DNA of 9,466 nucleotides from UBA1367 sp040268355 (GCA_040268355.1 JAWRIT010000156.1:1-9466), one strand, 5' to 3'; positions 1 to 5,119 are shown, counted from the stretch's first letter. Translations and numbers: made by a program. The notes: a model not told the origin generated them from the letters alone.

Positions 1-32
1 GTGGGGTGGGGGTGGTTGGGGGTGAGTGGAGG
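1..32 (+). other. G-rich tract at window edge
   Basis: G runs of 4, 5 and 5 bases occur at 3-6, 8-12 and 18-22, with GG pairs at 14-15, 28-29 and 31-32. Only three runs of three or more G lie inside the window, so a three-tetrad quadruplex would need a run outside it; a two-tetrad form is possible. No gene is seen between 1 and 101. Confidence 0.3.
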
Positions 33-60
33 CGAGAGAGCGGCCATGGCGCACGTTCGC

Positions 61-82
61 GGCCTTGCTAGAGCAAAAGGCC
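61..82. other. Imperfect inverted repeat GGCCTT...AAGGCC
   Basis: GGCCTT at 61-66 pairs with AAGGCC at 77-82, with a partly paired centre. It lies just beyond the stop of the small reverse-strand ORF and could be its 3' hairpin. No T tract follows on either strand, so a terminator call is weak. Confidence 0.25.
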
Positions 83-101
83 AGTTCAAGGAACCATTGA
101 G

Positions 102-206
102 CTAATGGAGACGAGCTTTCGCCTTCATTAGTTCGTCCATCATCTTTACCTGTATCGCTACCTTCGCGCTGAGCGCAATCAATTCCTCCTGTATATCCAA
201 CGGCAT
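102..206 (-). CDS. Small ORF of unknown function (34 aa)
   Basis: This reverse-strand ORF begins with ATG at 206-204 and ends with TAG at 104-102. A near-ideal ribosome binding site, GAGGAGG (212-218), lies 5 nt before the start. The product begins MPLDIQEELIALSAK and ends KAKARLH. It is a charged, helix-prone peptide without a membrane segment or recognised motif. The frame is open for a further 22 codons upstream to a TGA but contains no ATG, GTG or TTG there, so the ATG is the only usable start. It could be a small protein, an antitoxin-like peptide, or the tail of a decayed gene. It is divergent from the Xre gene, about 300 bp away. The call rests on the binding site and frame only. Confidence 0.35.
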   Translation of the reverse strand: MPLDIQEELIALSAKVAIQVKMMDELMKAKARLH

Positions 207-435
207 CTTGCCCTCCTCGACTTCCCAGCCGTTTCTTGATCCTTTCCCTCGGGCGGACCGGATGCCCGTACCTCAGGAAGGAATGCGCCACCACACGAAA
301 CTCAACCAGACTCGAGCGTGGATGGGTGTTGGGGAAAGGAGGCGTTCAGGCGAGCTCGCACTCAGTTCTCAACACTTCAATGAAGAGGTTCCTCACGCCA
401 CATCCCCGAACCCACGCCCAGCGCCTGTTACGTTG
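207..435. other. Intergenic stretch with no supported gene
   Basis: Apart from the ribosome binding site of the small ORF at 212-218, nothing convincing is seen. Open frames on the plus strand lack ribosome binding sites and resemble no protein. Two minor palindromes are present: GCGAGCTCGC at 350-359 and CTTCA-A-TGAAG at 374-384. Confidence 0.4.
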
Positions 436-471
436 CGTTGCTTGAAGCAACGGCGGAGTTGCCGGTATAAA
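436..471 (+). promoter_or_regulatory. Putative promoter with palindromic operator, Xre gene
   Basis: A perfect inverted repeat, CGTTGCTT-G-AAGCAACG, spans 436-452. A -35-like TTGAAG (442-447) lies inside it, and a -10-like TATAAA (466-471) follows after 18 bp. The gene start is at 507. A palindrome over the -35 box of a gene for a DNA-binding protein suggests negative autoregulation. The elements are seen directly; the binding protein is inferred. Confidence 0.55.
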
Positions 472-506
472 GACAGCGACAGCCACCGGACGAAAGGACT
501 GCCGCC

Positions 507-941
507 ATGCTCAGCGAGAACATCAGAGCCCTCAGGAAATCGAAAGGCCTCTCGCAAGAGGAGCTCGCCGTCAAACTGAACGTGGTTCGGCAGACGGTCT
601 CCAAGTGGGAGAAGGGACGGTCGGTGCCCGACGCCGACCTGCTCATCTCCCTGTCGGAGGCGCTCGACACACGCGTGAGCGCCCTGCTCGGAGAGGCCAG
701 CGCAGAGCCGGAGGCAGACGACCTGCAGGCGATCTCCGAGAAGCTCGAAGTCATCACCCTACAGCTCGCCCAGAGTAGGGAGGCTCGCCGGAGAACCCTC
801 CACGTGCTTCTCATCGCCCTGTGCGTCATCATCGTAATCATCACCGCAATGGTCATCTGGCCGAACAGCATCTATCTGAGCTGGGACTACAGGGGCCCCG
901 AAACTAATGTGATGGGCGTCGCACTCCATGCCTTCGAGTGA
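507..941 (+). CDS. Xre-family HTH regulator with transmembrane anchor, possibly truncated by TGA
   Basis: Residues 5-60 form a Cro/CI-type helix-turn-helix domain, with typical features GLSQEELA and RQTVSKWEKGRSVPD. A charged linker follows (about 62-97), then a strongly hydrophobic segment at about 98-118, preceded by REARRR, which should place the N-terminal DNA-binding domain in the cytoplasm. The ATG start has AAAGGA 8 nt upstream. Proteins of this type are membrane-tethered transcription factors that may sense envelope state; the signal is unknown. The frame ends at TGA 939-941 after HAFE, but the same frame continues for 24 sensible codons to a second TGA (see the next entry). The gene may therefore be a truncated allele, be read through, or contain a sequencing error. 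Its own promoter carries a palindrome that suggests autoregulation. Confidence 0.85.
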   Translation: MLSENIRALRKSKGLSQEELAVKLNVVRQTVSKWEKGRSVPDADLLISLSEALDTRVSALLGEASAEPEADDLQAISEKLEVITLQLAQSREARRRTLHVLLIALCVIIVIITAMVIWPNSIYLSWDYRGPETNVMGVALHAFE

Positions 942-1016
942 GTCTTCGGCAGGGTGGCACCGCCCGCTTTGGTTGGTGCGGTCGCAGGAGCCGTCCTCAC
1001 CAGGAAGAAAGGGTGA
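942..1016 (+). pseudogene. In-frame continuation of the Xre gene beyond its TGA
   Basis: Directly after TGA 939-941 the same frame stays open for 24 codons and ends with TGA 1014-1016. The translation starts VFGRVAPP, contains the hydrophobic run ALVGAVAGAVL and ends TRKKG, which looks like a second membrane helix with a positive cytoplasmic end. Codons keep the GC-rich third positions of the region. A single change of TGA to TGG (Trp) would give a 169-residue two-helix protein. That the ancestral residue was Trp is inferred. Confidence 0.5.
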
Positions 1017-1122
1017 GGGTGATGCCTCTCCCCTGCCGGGTGCCCTGTCAGTGATCCGCAGGTGATGGGGAGCTGCCCGTACGAGCGGCACGCCTTCCTA
1101 ATCACAGAGCCTGCTGGCGTCC

Positions 1123-1172
1123 GCAATGCTGCTGATTGCTCTCAAGCAGCGTTGGAGGCAGCTCTGCATTGC
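1123..1172 (+). other. Nested inverted repeats upstream of the NUDIX gene
   Basis: GCAATGC (1123-1129) is perfectly complementary to GCATTGC (1166-1172). Inside, GCTG (1131-1134) can pair with CAGC (1159-1162) and TGCT (1137-1140) with AGCA (1145-1148). This forms a long interrupted hairpin. No T tract follows, so it is more likely a leader structure or a DNA-level palindrome than a classical terminator. Confidence 0.4.
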
Positions 1173-1212
1173 ACAACCAAACTTCGCTGTCGCATACCTG
1201 TCCCCGCAGACA

Positions 1213-1238
1213 GGCGCTAACAAGGCGAACCTTGCGCC
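1213..1238 (+). other. Hairpin in the 5' region of the NUDIX gene
   Basis: GGCGC (1213-1217) pairs with GCGCC (1234-1238), and AAGG (1222-1225) pairs with CCTT (1230-1233). The loop is CGAA and TAAC is bulged. The structure lies about 60 bp before the start codon. It could close the upstream transcript or act in the leader; nothing decides between these. Confidence 0.4.
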
Positions 1239-1300
1239 CACAAGTCAGGTTCACCTAGGGTGGGAGCAATGCGCGGGTGGCTTGAGGGAATGGCGATGAC

Positions 1301-1897
1301 ATGGGACTGCTGCGGGAGCTTGAGGACTACGTGCCCTTCAACGAACAGGAGGCGCGCGATCGTGCGCTTATGGTGAGCTGCCTCCGTGACGCGAAGCGTG
1401 CGGGATCCGCCGCGCTCGATGGCCTCTACGGTCGCGCTGACCCCGCCCACCTGACGGCCTCGGGATGGGTGGTCTCGCCTGACCGCGGCCAGGTGCTGAT
1501 GGCCTATCACAACATCTACCAGTCGTGGTCGTGGTTGGGAGGCCATGCCGACGGCGAGCGCGACCTCGCCCAGGTCGCTCTGCGCGAGGTGCGCGAGGAG
1601 AGCGGTCTCACGCACGCCCGTCTGGTGAGCCCCCACATCTTATCGGTCGAGGTGATGTGCGTGGACGGTCACAGGAAGCAGGGCGCTTACGTATCGTCTC
1701 ACCTGCACTTGAACGTGACCTATCTCATAGAGGCCGATCCCACAGAGCCCCTGCGCCCCAAGACTGACGAGAATAGCGGGATCGCCTGGATGACGCCTGC
1801 CGAGGCCCTTGCGGCCTCGACCGAGCCGTGGCTCGTGGAACGCATTTACCGCAAGCTCGTCGACAAGGTGGCAGCGCTGGATACGTACCAGGGGTAA
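1301..1897 (+). CDS. NUDIX hydrolase
   Basis: The 198-residue product carries a NUDIX box at about residues 81-103: GHADGE, then REVREESGL (RExxEExGx), the metal- and diphosphate-binding helix. These enzymes hydrolyse nucleoside diphosphates linked to another group. The GGHADG form and the preceding HLTASGWVV strand recall a NUDIX subgroup of unsettled substrate. The seventh box position, Glu in the consensus, is Arg here, but that position varies in this subgroup and the catalytic REVREE core is intact. Residues 1-45 form a helical extension and 160-198 a C-terminal helical part with WMTPAEAL, typical of the family. ATG 1301 has GAGGGA 11 nt upstream, a rather long spacing. No membrane segment or signal peptide is seen, so it is cytosolic. 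It stands alone, well separated from both neighbours. Confidence 0.9.
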   Translation: MGLLRELEDYVPFNEQEARDRALMVSCLRDAKRAGSAALDGLYGRADPAHLTASGWVVSPDRGQVLMAYHNIYQSWSWLGGHADGERDLAQVALREVREESGLTHARLVSPHILSVEVMCVDGHRKQGAYVSSHLHLNVTYLIEADPTEPLRPKTDENSGIAWMTPAEALAASTEPWLVERIYRKLVDKVAALDTYQG

Positions 1898-1920
1898 CCG
1901 CACTCTGCAAAAGCTGCGTA

Positions 1921-1972
1921 GGGACACATAGGGAAGAGGTACCTCTGTCCCTCTGTATCAGAGAGAGGTGCC
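1921..1972 (+). repeat. Dispersed repeat copy A with strong dyad symmetry
   Basis: This copy of the dispersed family contains GGAAGAGGTACCT (1932-1944), the reverse complement of the core seen near 2586 and 4360. GGGACA (1921-1926) is inverted at 1946-1951 as TGTCCC. AGAGGTACCTCT (1935-1946) is a perfect palindrome. An alternative hairpin pairs the GGTACCTC segment with GAGGTGCC further on, closing over CTCTG-TAT-CAGAG (1951-1963). It lies 24 bp after the NUDIX stop codon, the usual place for REP-like elements. Confidence 0.6.
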
Positions 1973-2144
1973 TGCCTCGCTGCCTCCGTGTCTGCGTGCT
2001 GTGCCCCCGTGACCATTGCCCGAGCAATCGCGCGACCTCCCTGACGACCGATGGCGATGGAAGGATGCCTGCGGGCCCGCGAAAGCGCACCGTGCGTATC
2101 GTGCTCAGGATGCCCCTTCCCTGTAAGGGCGTGCTTCCGTCCCC
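1973..2144. other. Non-coding stretch with several short inverted repeats
   Basis: No protein gene is supported here. Short dyads seen are ATTGC-CCGA-GCAAT (2015-2028), GCGGGCCCGC (2071-2080), CGCAC-C-GTGCG (2086-2096) and CCCTT-CCCTGT-AAGGG (2114-2129). CGTCCCC occurs at 2138-2144 and again at 2150-2156. Confidence 0.4.
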
Positions 2145-2235
2145 AAAAACGTCCCCATATTTACCAATTAATTCATTAGTTGATTTACTTACCTGCGGTT
2201 TCTTAGGAAGCCCTACGGTTACAGGGACGTTTTTT
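2145..2235. mobile_element. AT-rich MITE-like or REP-like element with 11-bp inverted ends
   Basis: AAAAACGTCCC (2145-2155) is the exact inverse of GGGACGTTTTT (2224-2234). The 68 bp between are AT-rich at their left, standing out from the GC-rich surroundings. They contain a near-perfect dyad, CAATTAAT-TC-ATTAGTTG (around 2164-2181), and a hairpin GGTTTC-TTAG-GAAGCC. The folded form would be a branched structure ending in a T tract on either strand, so it could also work as a two-way terminator. No target-site duplication or coding capacity is seen. A small non-autonomous mobile or REP-type element is inferred. Confidence 0.45.
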
Positions 2236-2252
2236 CGCCCTAATTTCGGTAA

Positions 2253-2271
2253 CTCGGCGCTTCGAGCACCG
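2253..2271 (+). other. Short imperfect hairpin
   Basis: TCGG and GCT pair with AGC and CCGA around a TCG loop, with one C-A mismatch. It is part of the hairpin-dense non-coding region. Confidence 0.3.
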
Positions 2272-2322
2272 ACAGAAGACGAGGTAGAAAGGTACGTCTG
2301 AGTGGCATGCTACGCAGTGTGT

Positions 2323-2342
2323 GCCGTATTGAGACGGCTTTT
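2323..2342 (+). terminator. Weak Rho-independent terminator candidate
   Basis: GCCGT (2323-2327) pairs with ACGGC (2334-2338) around ATTGAG, followed by TTTT (2339-2342). The stem is only 5 bp and the T tract short. Two further stems, TGAGAC/GTCTCA (2330-2335 with 2349-2354) and CTCAC/GTGAG (2351-2355 with 2366-2370), overlap it in a chain, so the three cannot all form together. Confidence 0.4.
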
Positions 2343-2396
2343 CAGGGTGTCTCACCTGCGCTTTTGTGAGTGCGATTCTTCCACCGGGGAAAGAGA

Positions 2397-2433
2397 CGCC
2401 CCCTCCTGGCCGCAAGGTTCGCCGGAGAGGGCG
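2397..2433 (+). other. Strong imperfect stem-loop in non-coding region
   Basis: CGCCC (2397-2401) pairs with GGGCG (2429-2433), CTCC (2403-2406) with GGAG (2424-2427), and GGC (2408-2410) with GCC (2421-2423). This gives 12 pairs, with one C-A mismatch, one bulged T and a 10-nt loop. No T tract follows directly. It suggests a structured transcript or a REP-like element. Confidence 0.45.
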
Positions 2434-2491
2434 GGCTGAGCCACCTTTTCTATGCCATCTAGCTGGCCAAACAAATAGAAGCCGATTTACG

Positions 2492-2542
2492 GCCCGATCT
2501 TTCGGAAATCGATCCCTTAGTCGATCTTCCGTGCGAACGGGC
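2492..2542 (+). other. Second long stem-loop in non-coding region
   Basis: CGGAAATCGA (2503-2512) pairs with TCGAT-C-TTCCG (2521-2531), ten pairs with one bulged C, around an 8-nt loop TCCCTTAG. Outside it, GCCCG (2492-2496) pairs with CGGGC (2538-2542) across an internal loop. The arrangement of helix, internal loop, helix and loop resembles a domain of a structured RNA. No known RNA family was recognised. Confidence 0.45.
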
Positions 2543-2578
2543 GTTCTAGAGCATTCTGTGAGGTCGCCCTCCGCAGGG

Positions 2579-2674
2579 GACGCATAGGTACCTCTTCCTT
2601 ATGTGCCGTGTGGGGCTAACTAGGGCGGCGCCACGGCGTAGCTACTGCACGTAGGGGCTTCTTCCTTATGTGTC
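2579..2674 (-). repeat. Dispersed repeat copies B and C
   Basis: Copy B (2579-2607) contains AGGTACCTCTTCC at 2586-2598 followed by TTATGTGCC. Copy C (2646-2674) contains the variant AGGGGCTTCTTCC at 2653-2665 followed by TTATGTGTC. They lie in the same orientation and opposite to copy A, just beyond the stop of the reverse-strand dipeptidase gene. The inter-copy stretch holds GTAGCTAC and GGCGCC palindromes. They are probably REP-like elements at the 3' end of that gene. Confidence 0.6.
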
Positions 2675-2694
2675 GTGCGGGTCTCCCCAAACGC

Positions 2695-4221
2695 CTACCC
2701 GTCGGAGCGAGCAAAGGCGTTGCGCATGCCCAGGCTTGCCTGGAACAGGATCTGGTCGAGCAGGGCATCCGTCTCTCGGCGCAGGTCGGTGACCATGCGC
2801 TCGTTGGCCTCCTCAAGCAGACCGCACGAGGCCTCGCGGTCGGTTGCGGCGTCGGCCACGGCAGCATCGGTGGCAGCAAGCAGCGCGTGCCCCAGGGCAC
2901 CAACCGTCTCCTGATAGCGCTCGATCGCTGCCGCGCAGGAACCAAAATGAGCGTCTGCCAGCGCCGCAACGAGACGGTTCGTCCAGTAGAAGCTCTCGGT
3001 CGTCACCTGCGCCCCGGTGTTCTCCAGGTAGCTGGGAATGCTGCGCACGTTGGCATAGAGCGCCACCAGCGCATTGAAGACGTTGCACCCAAAGGCCATC
3101 CACTGGACCGCGCGACAGCCCACCGGAGCGTCGGGGCGCAACTGCAGCACCGAAAGATGGCCATTGCGGTTGATGCCGATGGGCCGATAGCGGCGAGCCT
3201 CCTCCTCGCTGCCCCGCCTGTCGTAGCAGTCGTACGGCGTCCCCTGGTAGTGCAGGGAGAGAACGTGCTTCACGTCCTCAATGGTGAGCAGGCGCTCGGA
3301 GCGGCGACACCACGGCAGGTCGTCGCTCTCGGGCGTGAAGGTGGCGTCAGGTCCGTCCCAGACGCAAGCATGGGGACTCAGATGCCGCTGCATGATCCAC
3401 GCACGCGGCGTGTTATACACGTGGTCGGCATCGCTCGCGCTGCCAAAGGACTCTCGTGGATTGAACACGTCGTTCGATACGCCCGCTTCGCGCATGGTCA
3501 GGTCGAGGTGGTGGACGGCCATCCAGCTGCGCAAGTCGGAGCTGCACAAGTGCTCCCGCTGGGCCCCTTCCGCATCGGCAAGGTCAAAGCGGTCGATCCC
3601 GAGCTGATTGGGCATGGTCACGTAGCAGTCGTCCGGCACACGCCGCGCGATCCACCGGTGGCCTCCCACGGTCTCCAACCACCAGATCTCGTCAAGGTCG
3701 GAGAAGGCGACCCCGTTCATCTCGCTGGTCCCGTAGCGCTCGAGTAGCGCACCCAGGCGCAGCACTCCCTCGCGCGCCGTGTGGATGTAGGGCAGCACGA
3801 GCGTGACGAAGTCCTCCTCGCCAAGGCCTCCGGGGGCTGCGGGCACGTAGTCGAACTCGCCCTCCGTGCCCTGCGCGGAGCGCGGCACGACCAAGGGGTC
3901 CGCACCCAGCACGCGTGCGTTGGAGGTGATGGTCTCGGTCGCAGACATGGCCACGTCGCACTCGTTGACCCCTGCCGCAGCCCAGATGCCGTCCGTGCCG
4001 AGCGCGTCGGGCACGCTGGTGTAGCGCTGCGGAGTCAGGTCCGTGAGATCGATCTCCAGGTGCGAGAGCACGCTGTGGTAGTGGCGTGGCTGGTCGGCGG
4101 GCAGCACCACCTCCATGCGCTTGGGCGTGAACTTGCCGCTCGCCTCGTCCTCGTTGCGGGCAATGATGGTCGAACCGTCGTAGCTGGCGTTCTTGCCAAT
4201 CAGCAGGGTGGTGCACGGCAT
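2695..4221 (-). CDS. C69-family dipeptidase (PepD-like)
   Basis: The 508-residue product begins MPCTTLLIGKNASYDGSTII followed by ARNED. This is the N-terminal signature of peptidase family C69, whose enzymes are Ntn-fold hydrolases that split a broad range of dipeptides. Cys3 is the expected nucleophile. No signal peptide precedes it, so the enzyme should be cytosolic and act on dipeptides from peptide uptake or protein turnover, in keeping with an amino-acid-fermenting lifestyle. Length fits the family (about 470-550). Conserved-looking blocks include EMNGVAFSDLDEIWWLET and ARRVPDDCYVTMPNQ. The C-terminal 90 residues are Ala-rich and helical. The start has AAGGAG (4230-4235 on the reverse strand) 8 nt upstream. 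The gene runs opposite to all its neighbours and is bracketed by copies of one dispersed repeat family. It is intact, with no frame break. Confidence 0.93.
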   Translation of the reverse strand: MPCTTLLIGKNASYDGSTIIARNEDEASGKFTPKRMEVVLPADQPRHYHSVLSHLEIDLTDLTPQRYTSVPDALGTDGIWAAAGVNECDVAMSATETITSNARVLGADPLVVPRSAQGTEGEFDYVPAAPGGLGEEDFVTLVLPYIHTAREGVLRLGALLERYGTSEMNGVAFSDLDEIWWLETVGGHRWIARRVPDDCYVTMPNQLGIDRFDLADAEGAQREHLCSSDLRSWMAVHHLDLTMREAGVSNDVFNPRESFGSASDADHVYNTPRAWIMQRHLSPHACVWDGPDATFTPESDDLPWCRRSERLLTIEDVKHVLSLHYQGTPYDCYDRRGSEEEARRYRPIGINRNGHLSVLQLRPDAPVGCRAVQWMAFGCNVFNALVALYANVRSIPSYLENTGAQVTTESFYWTNRLVAALADAHFGSCAAAIERYQETVGALGHALLAATDAAVADAATDREASCGLLEEANERMVTDLRRETDALLDQILFQASLGMRNAFARSDG

Positions 4222-4261
4222 GGGCTGCGCTCCTTGTGGTCTCAGTTGTTCTCTCGCGCTT

Positions 4262-4283
4262 ACTATACGTCGTCCCCACTATA
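4262..4283 (-). promoter_or_regulatory. Two TATAGT boxes upstream of the dipeptidase gene
   Basis: On the reverse strand TATAGT occurs at 4267-4262 and 4283-4278, 16 bp apart. Either could be a -10 element for the gene starting at 4221. No good -35 box is seen at the expected distance from the nearer one, so the call is tentative. Confidence 0.3.
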
Positions 4284-4292
4284 GCCGCCCGC

Positions 4293-4398
4293 ACTCCCGT
4301 GTGCCCCGCTGACACGTAAGTGCCTCTTCCCCTGTGTCCCGTGCGCCTCGCTGACACGTAGGTACCTCTTCCCCTGTGTCGGCGGGACGCACGGGAGT
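4293..4398 (-). repeat. BIME-like element: two tandem 42-bp units in 9-bp inverted ends (copies D and E)
   Basis: Two 42-bp units, 4296-4337 and 4338-4379, repeat in tandem with few differences. Each contains a 28-bp repeat that starts GACACGTA and ends CCCCTGTGTC (4311-4338 and 4353-4380). The core is AAGTGCCTCTTCC in the first and AGGTACCTCTTCC in the second. The block is bounded by ACTCCCGTG (4293-4301) and its exact inverse CACGGGAGT (4390-4398). GACAC and GTGTC at the ends of each 28-bp repeat allow hairpins. It is the same family as copies A, B and C. Confidence 0.65.
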
Positions 4399-4409
4399 CC
4401 TCATCTAAG

Positions 4410-4445
4410 CTTAATCTTGGACAAAGCCCCCCTTAATCTTGGACA
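4410..4445 (+). promoter_or_regulatory. 22-bp-period direct repeat upstream of the DUF4342/two-component genes
   Basis: CTTAATCTTGGACA occurs exactly at 4410-4423 and 4432-4445, separated by AAGCCCCC. The period of 22 bp is about two helical turns, so both copies face the same side of DNA. Direct repeats spaced in 11-bp steps suit dimers of OmpR/PhoB-type regulators, one of which is encoded just downstream. An alternative is a relic of insertion-sequence ends. The repeats are certain; their role is inferred. Confidence 0.45.
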
Positions 4446-4507
4446 CGCATCATACTAGGCAACGGATGGCAACCGAGGCCACCCACCACCAGAAGGAGTG
4501 TATGAGC

Positions 4508-5050
4508 ATGGAGAAGCTCGACAAGGTCATGTTGATCCGCGAGAAGTGCGGTGTCAGTTATCAGGATGCGCGAGAGGCCCTCGAGGCCTGCGACTACGAC
4601 GTCCTCGACGCGATCATCTGGCTGGAGCGCGCTGGCAAGACCGCCGCGCAGACCGCCAGCTACGCGACGACAGACGCCGCAAGCTCAGGCACCTCGATCG
4701 AGATGAAGGCGGCACAGGAGGAGTACCGCCAGTCCAGCAAGGAGACCAAGTTCAGCAAGCTGTTCAGCAGCTTCTGGGATCAGCTCTGCAAGCTGGTGCG
4801 CGCCGGACTCGACATGACCTTCATCGCGGAGCGAGGGGATGAGCGCATCCTCGCTATACCGGTGCTGTTCGTCGTCATCGGCCTGCTCATCTGGGGCGTT
4901 TCGCTCTGGCTTATGATCTTGGGCCTGTTCTTTGGCTTCCGGTATCGTATTGAGGGTGCCAGCCCGGTCACCGTCGACGTGAACGACGCCATGGACAAGG
5001 CGGCCGACGCGGCGGAGAGCATCAAGAGCGACTTCACCAAGACCGAGTAG
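4508..5050 (+). CDS. UBA-like / DUF4342 membrane protein
   Basis: Residues 1-45 form a UBA-like three-helix domain: CGVSYQDAREALEAC, then YDVLDAIIWLE, resembling the EF-Ts/NAC type. A polar linker (46-85) leads to a DUF4342-like segment at about 88-150, with a hydrophobic stretch at 115-143 ending LGLFFGFRYRIEG. A charged 30-residue tail follows. The function of the family is unknown. The domain order suggests a small membrane-attached adaptor with a cytosolic helical module. ATG 4508 is chosen because AAGGAG (4493-4498) lies 9 nt before it; the in-frame ATG 4502 is only 3 nt away and ATG 4439 has no binding site, giving 180 residues. The gene is first in a same-strand run with a response regulator and kinase, so a link to envelope sensing is plausible but not shown. 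Confidence 0.85.
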   Translation: MEKLDKVMLIREKCGVSYQDAREALEACDYDVLDAIIWLERAGKTAAQTASYATTDAASSGTSIEMKAAQEEYRQSSKETKFSKLFSSFWDQLCKLVRAGLDMTFIAERGDERILAIPVLFVVIGLLIWGVSLWLMILGLFFGFRYRIEGASPVTVDVNDAMDKAADAAESIKSDFTKTE

Positions 5051-5075
5051 CGGCACGCACGAACACAACCACCCG

Positions 5076-5101
5076 GCCAGGGGACGGGCCCGTCCCCTGG
5101 C
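5076..5101 (+). other. 26-bp perfect palindrome between DUF4342 gene and response regulator
   Basis: The 13-base half GCCAGGGGACGGG (5076-5088) is followed at once by its exact reverse complement. As RNA it would be a very stable hairpin. No T tract follows, and the response regulator start is 18 nt downstream. It could attenuate or stabilise the transcript, partly separate expression of the two genes, or be a REP-type element or DNA-level operator. Confidence 0.6.
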
Positions 5102-5119
5102 TGACGAGAGGCTGGGCAC

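Noticed and set aside
939..980. Selenocysteine decoding of the Xre TGA, given a possible stem GCACC/GGTGC (957-961 with 975-979) downstream
   Set aside because: The stem is short, the protein is a regulator without redox context, and a Trp-to-stop change explains the site more simply.
1541..1609. Arg instead of Glu at the seventh position of the NUDIX box as a sign of inactivity
   Set aside because: The GGHADG subgroup often lacks that Glu, and the essential REVREE core is intact.
2253..2275. Possible tRNA T-arm (CTTCGAGC hairpin)
   Set aside because: No matching acceptor, D or anticodon arms are present around it, and the TTC stem is imperfect.
2203..2415. Reverse-strand 70-codon frame with CVACHSD and CRCSK
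   Set aside because: It crosses the inverted-end element and strong hairpins, has no clear ribosome binding site, and the Cys motifs look like chance.
2668..3747. Plus-strand open frame of 359 codons opposite the dipeptidase
   Set aside because: The reverse strand encodes a full C69 dipeptidase with an N-terminal Cys motif and a good ribosome binding site; the plus frame has no recognisable domain.
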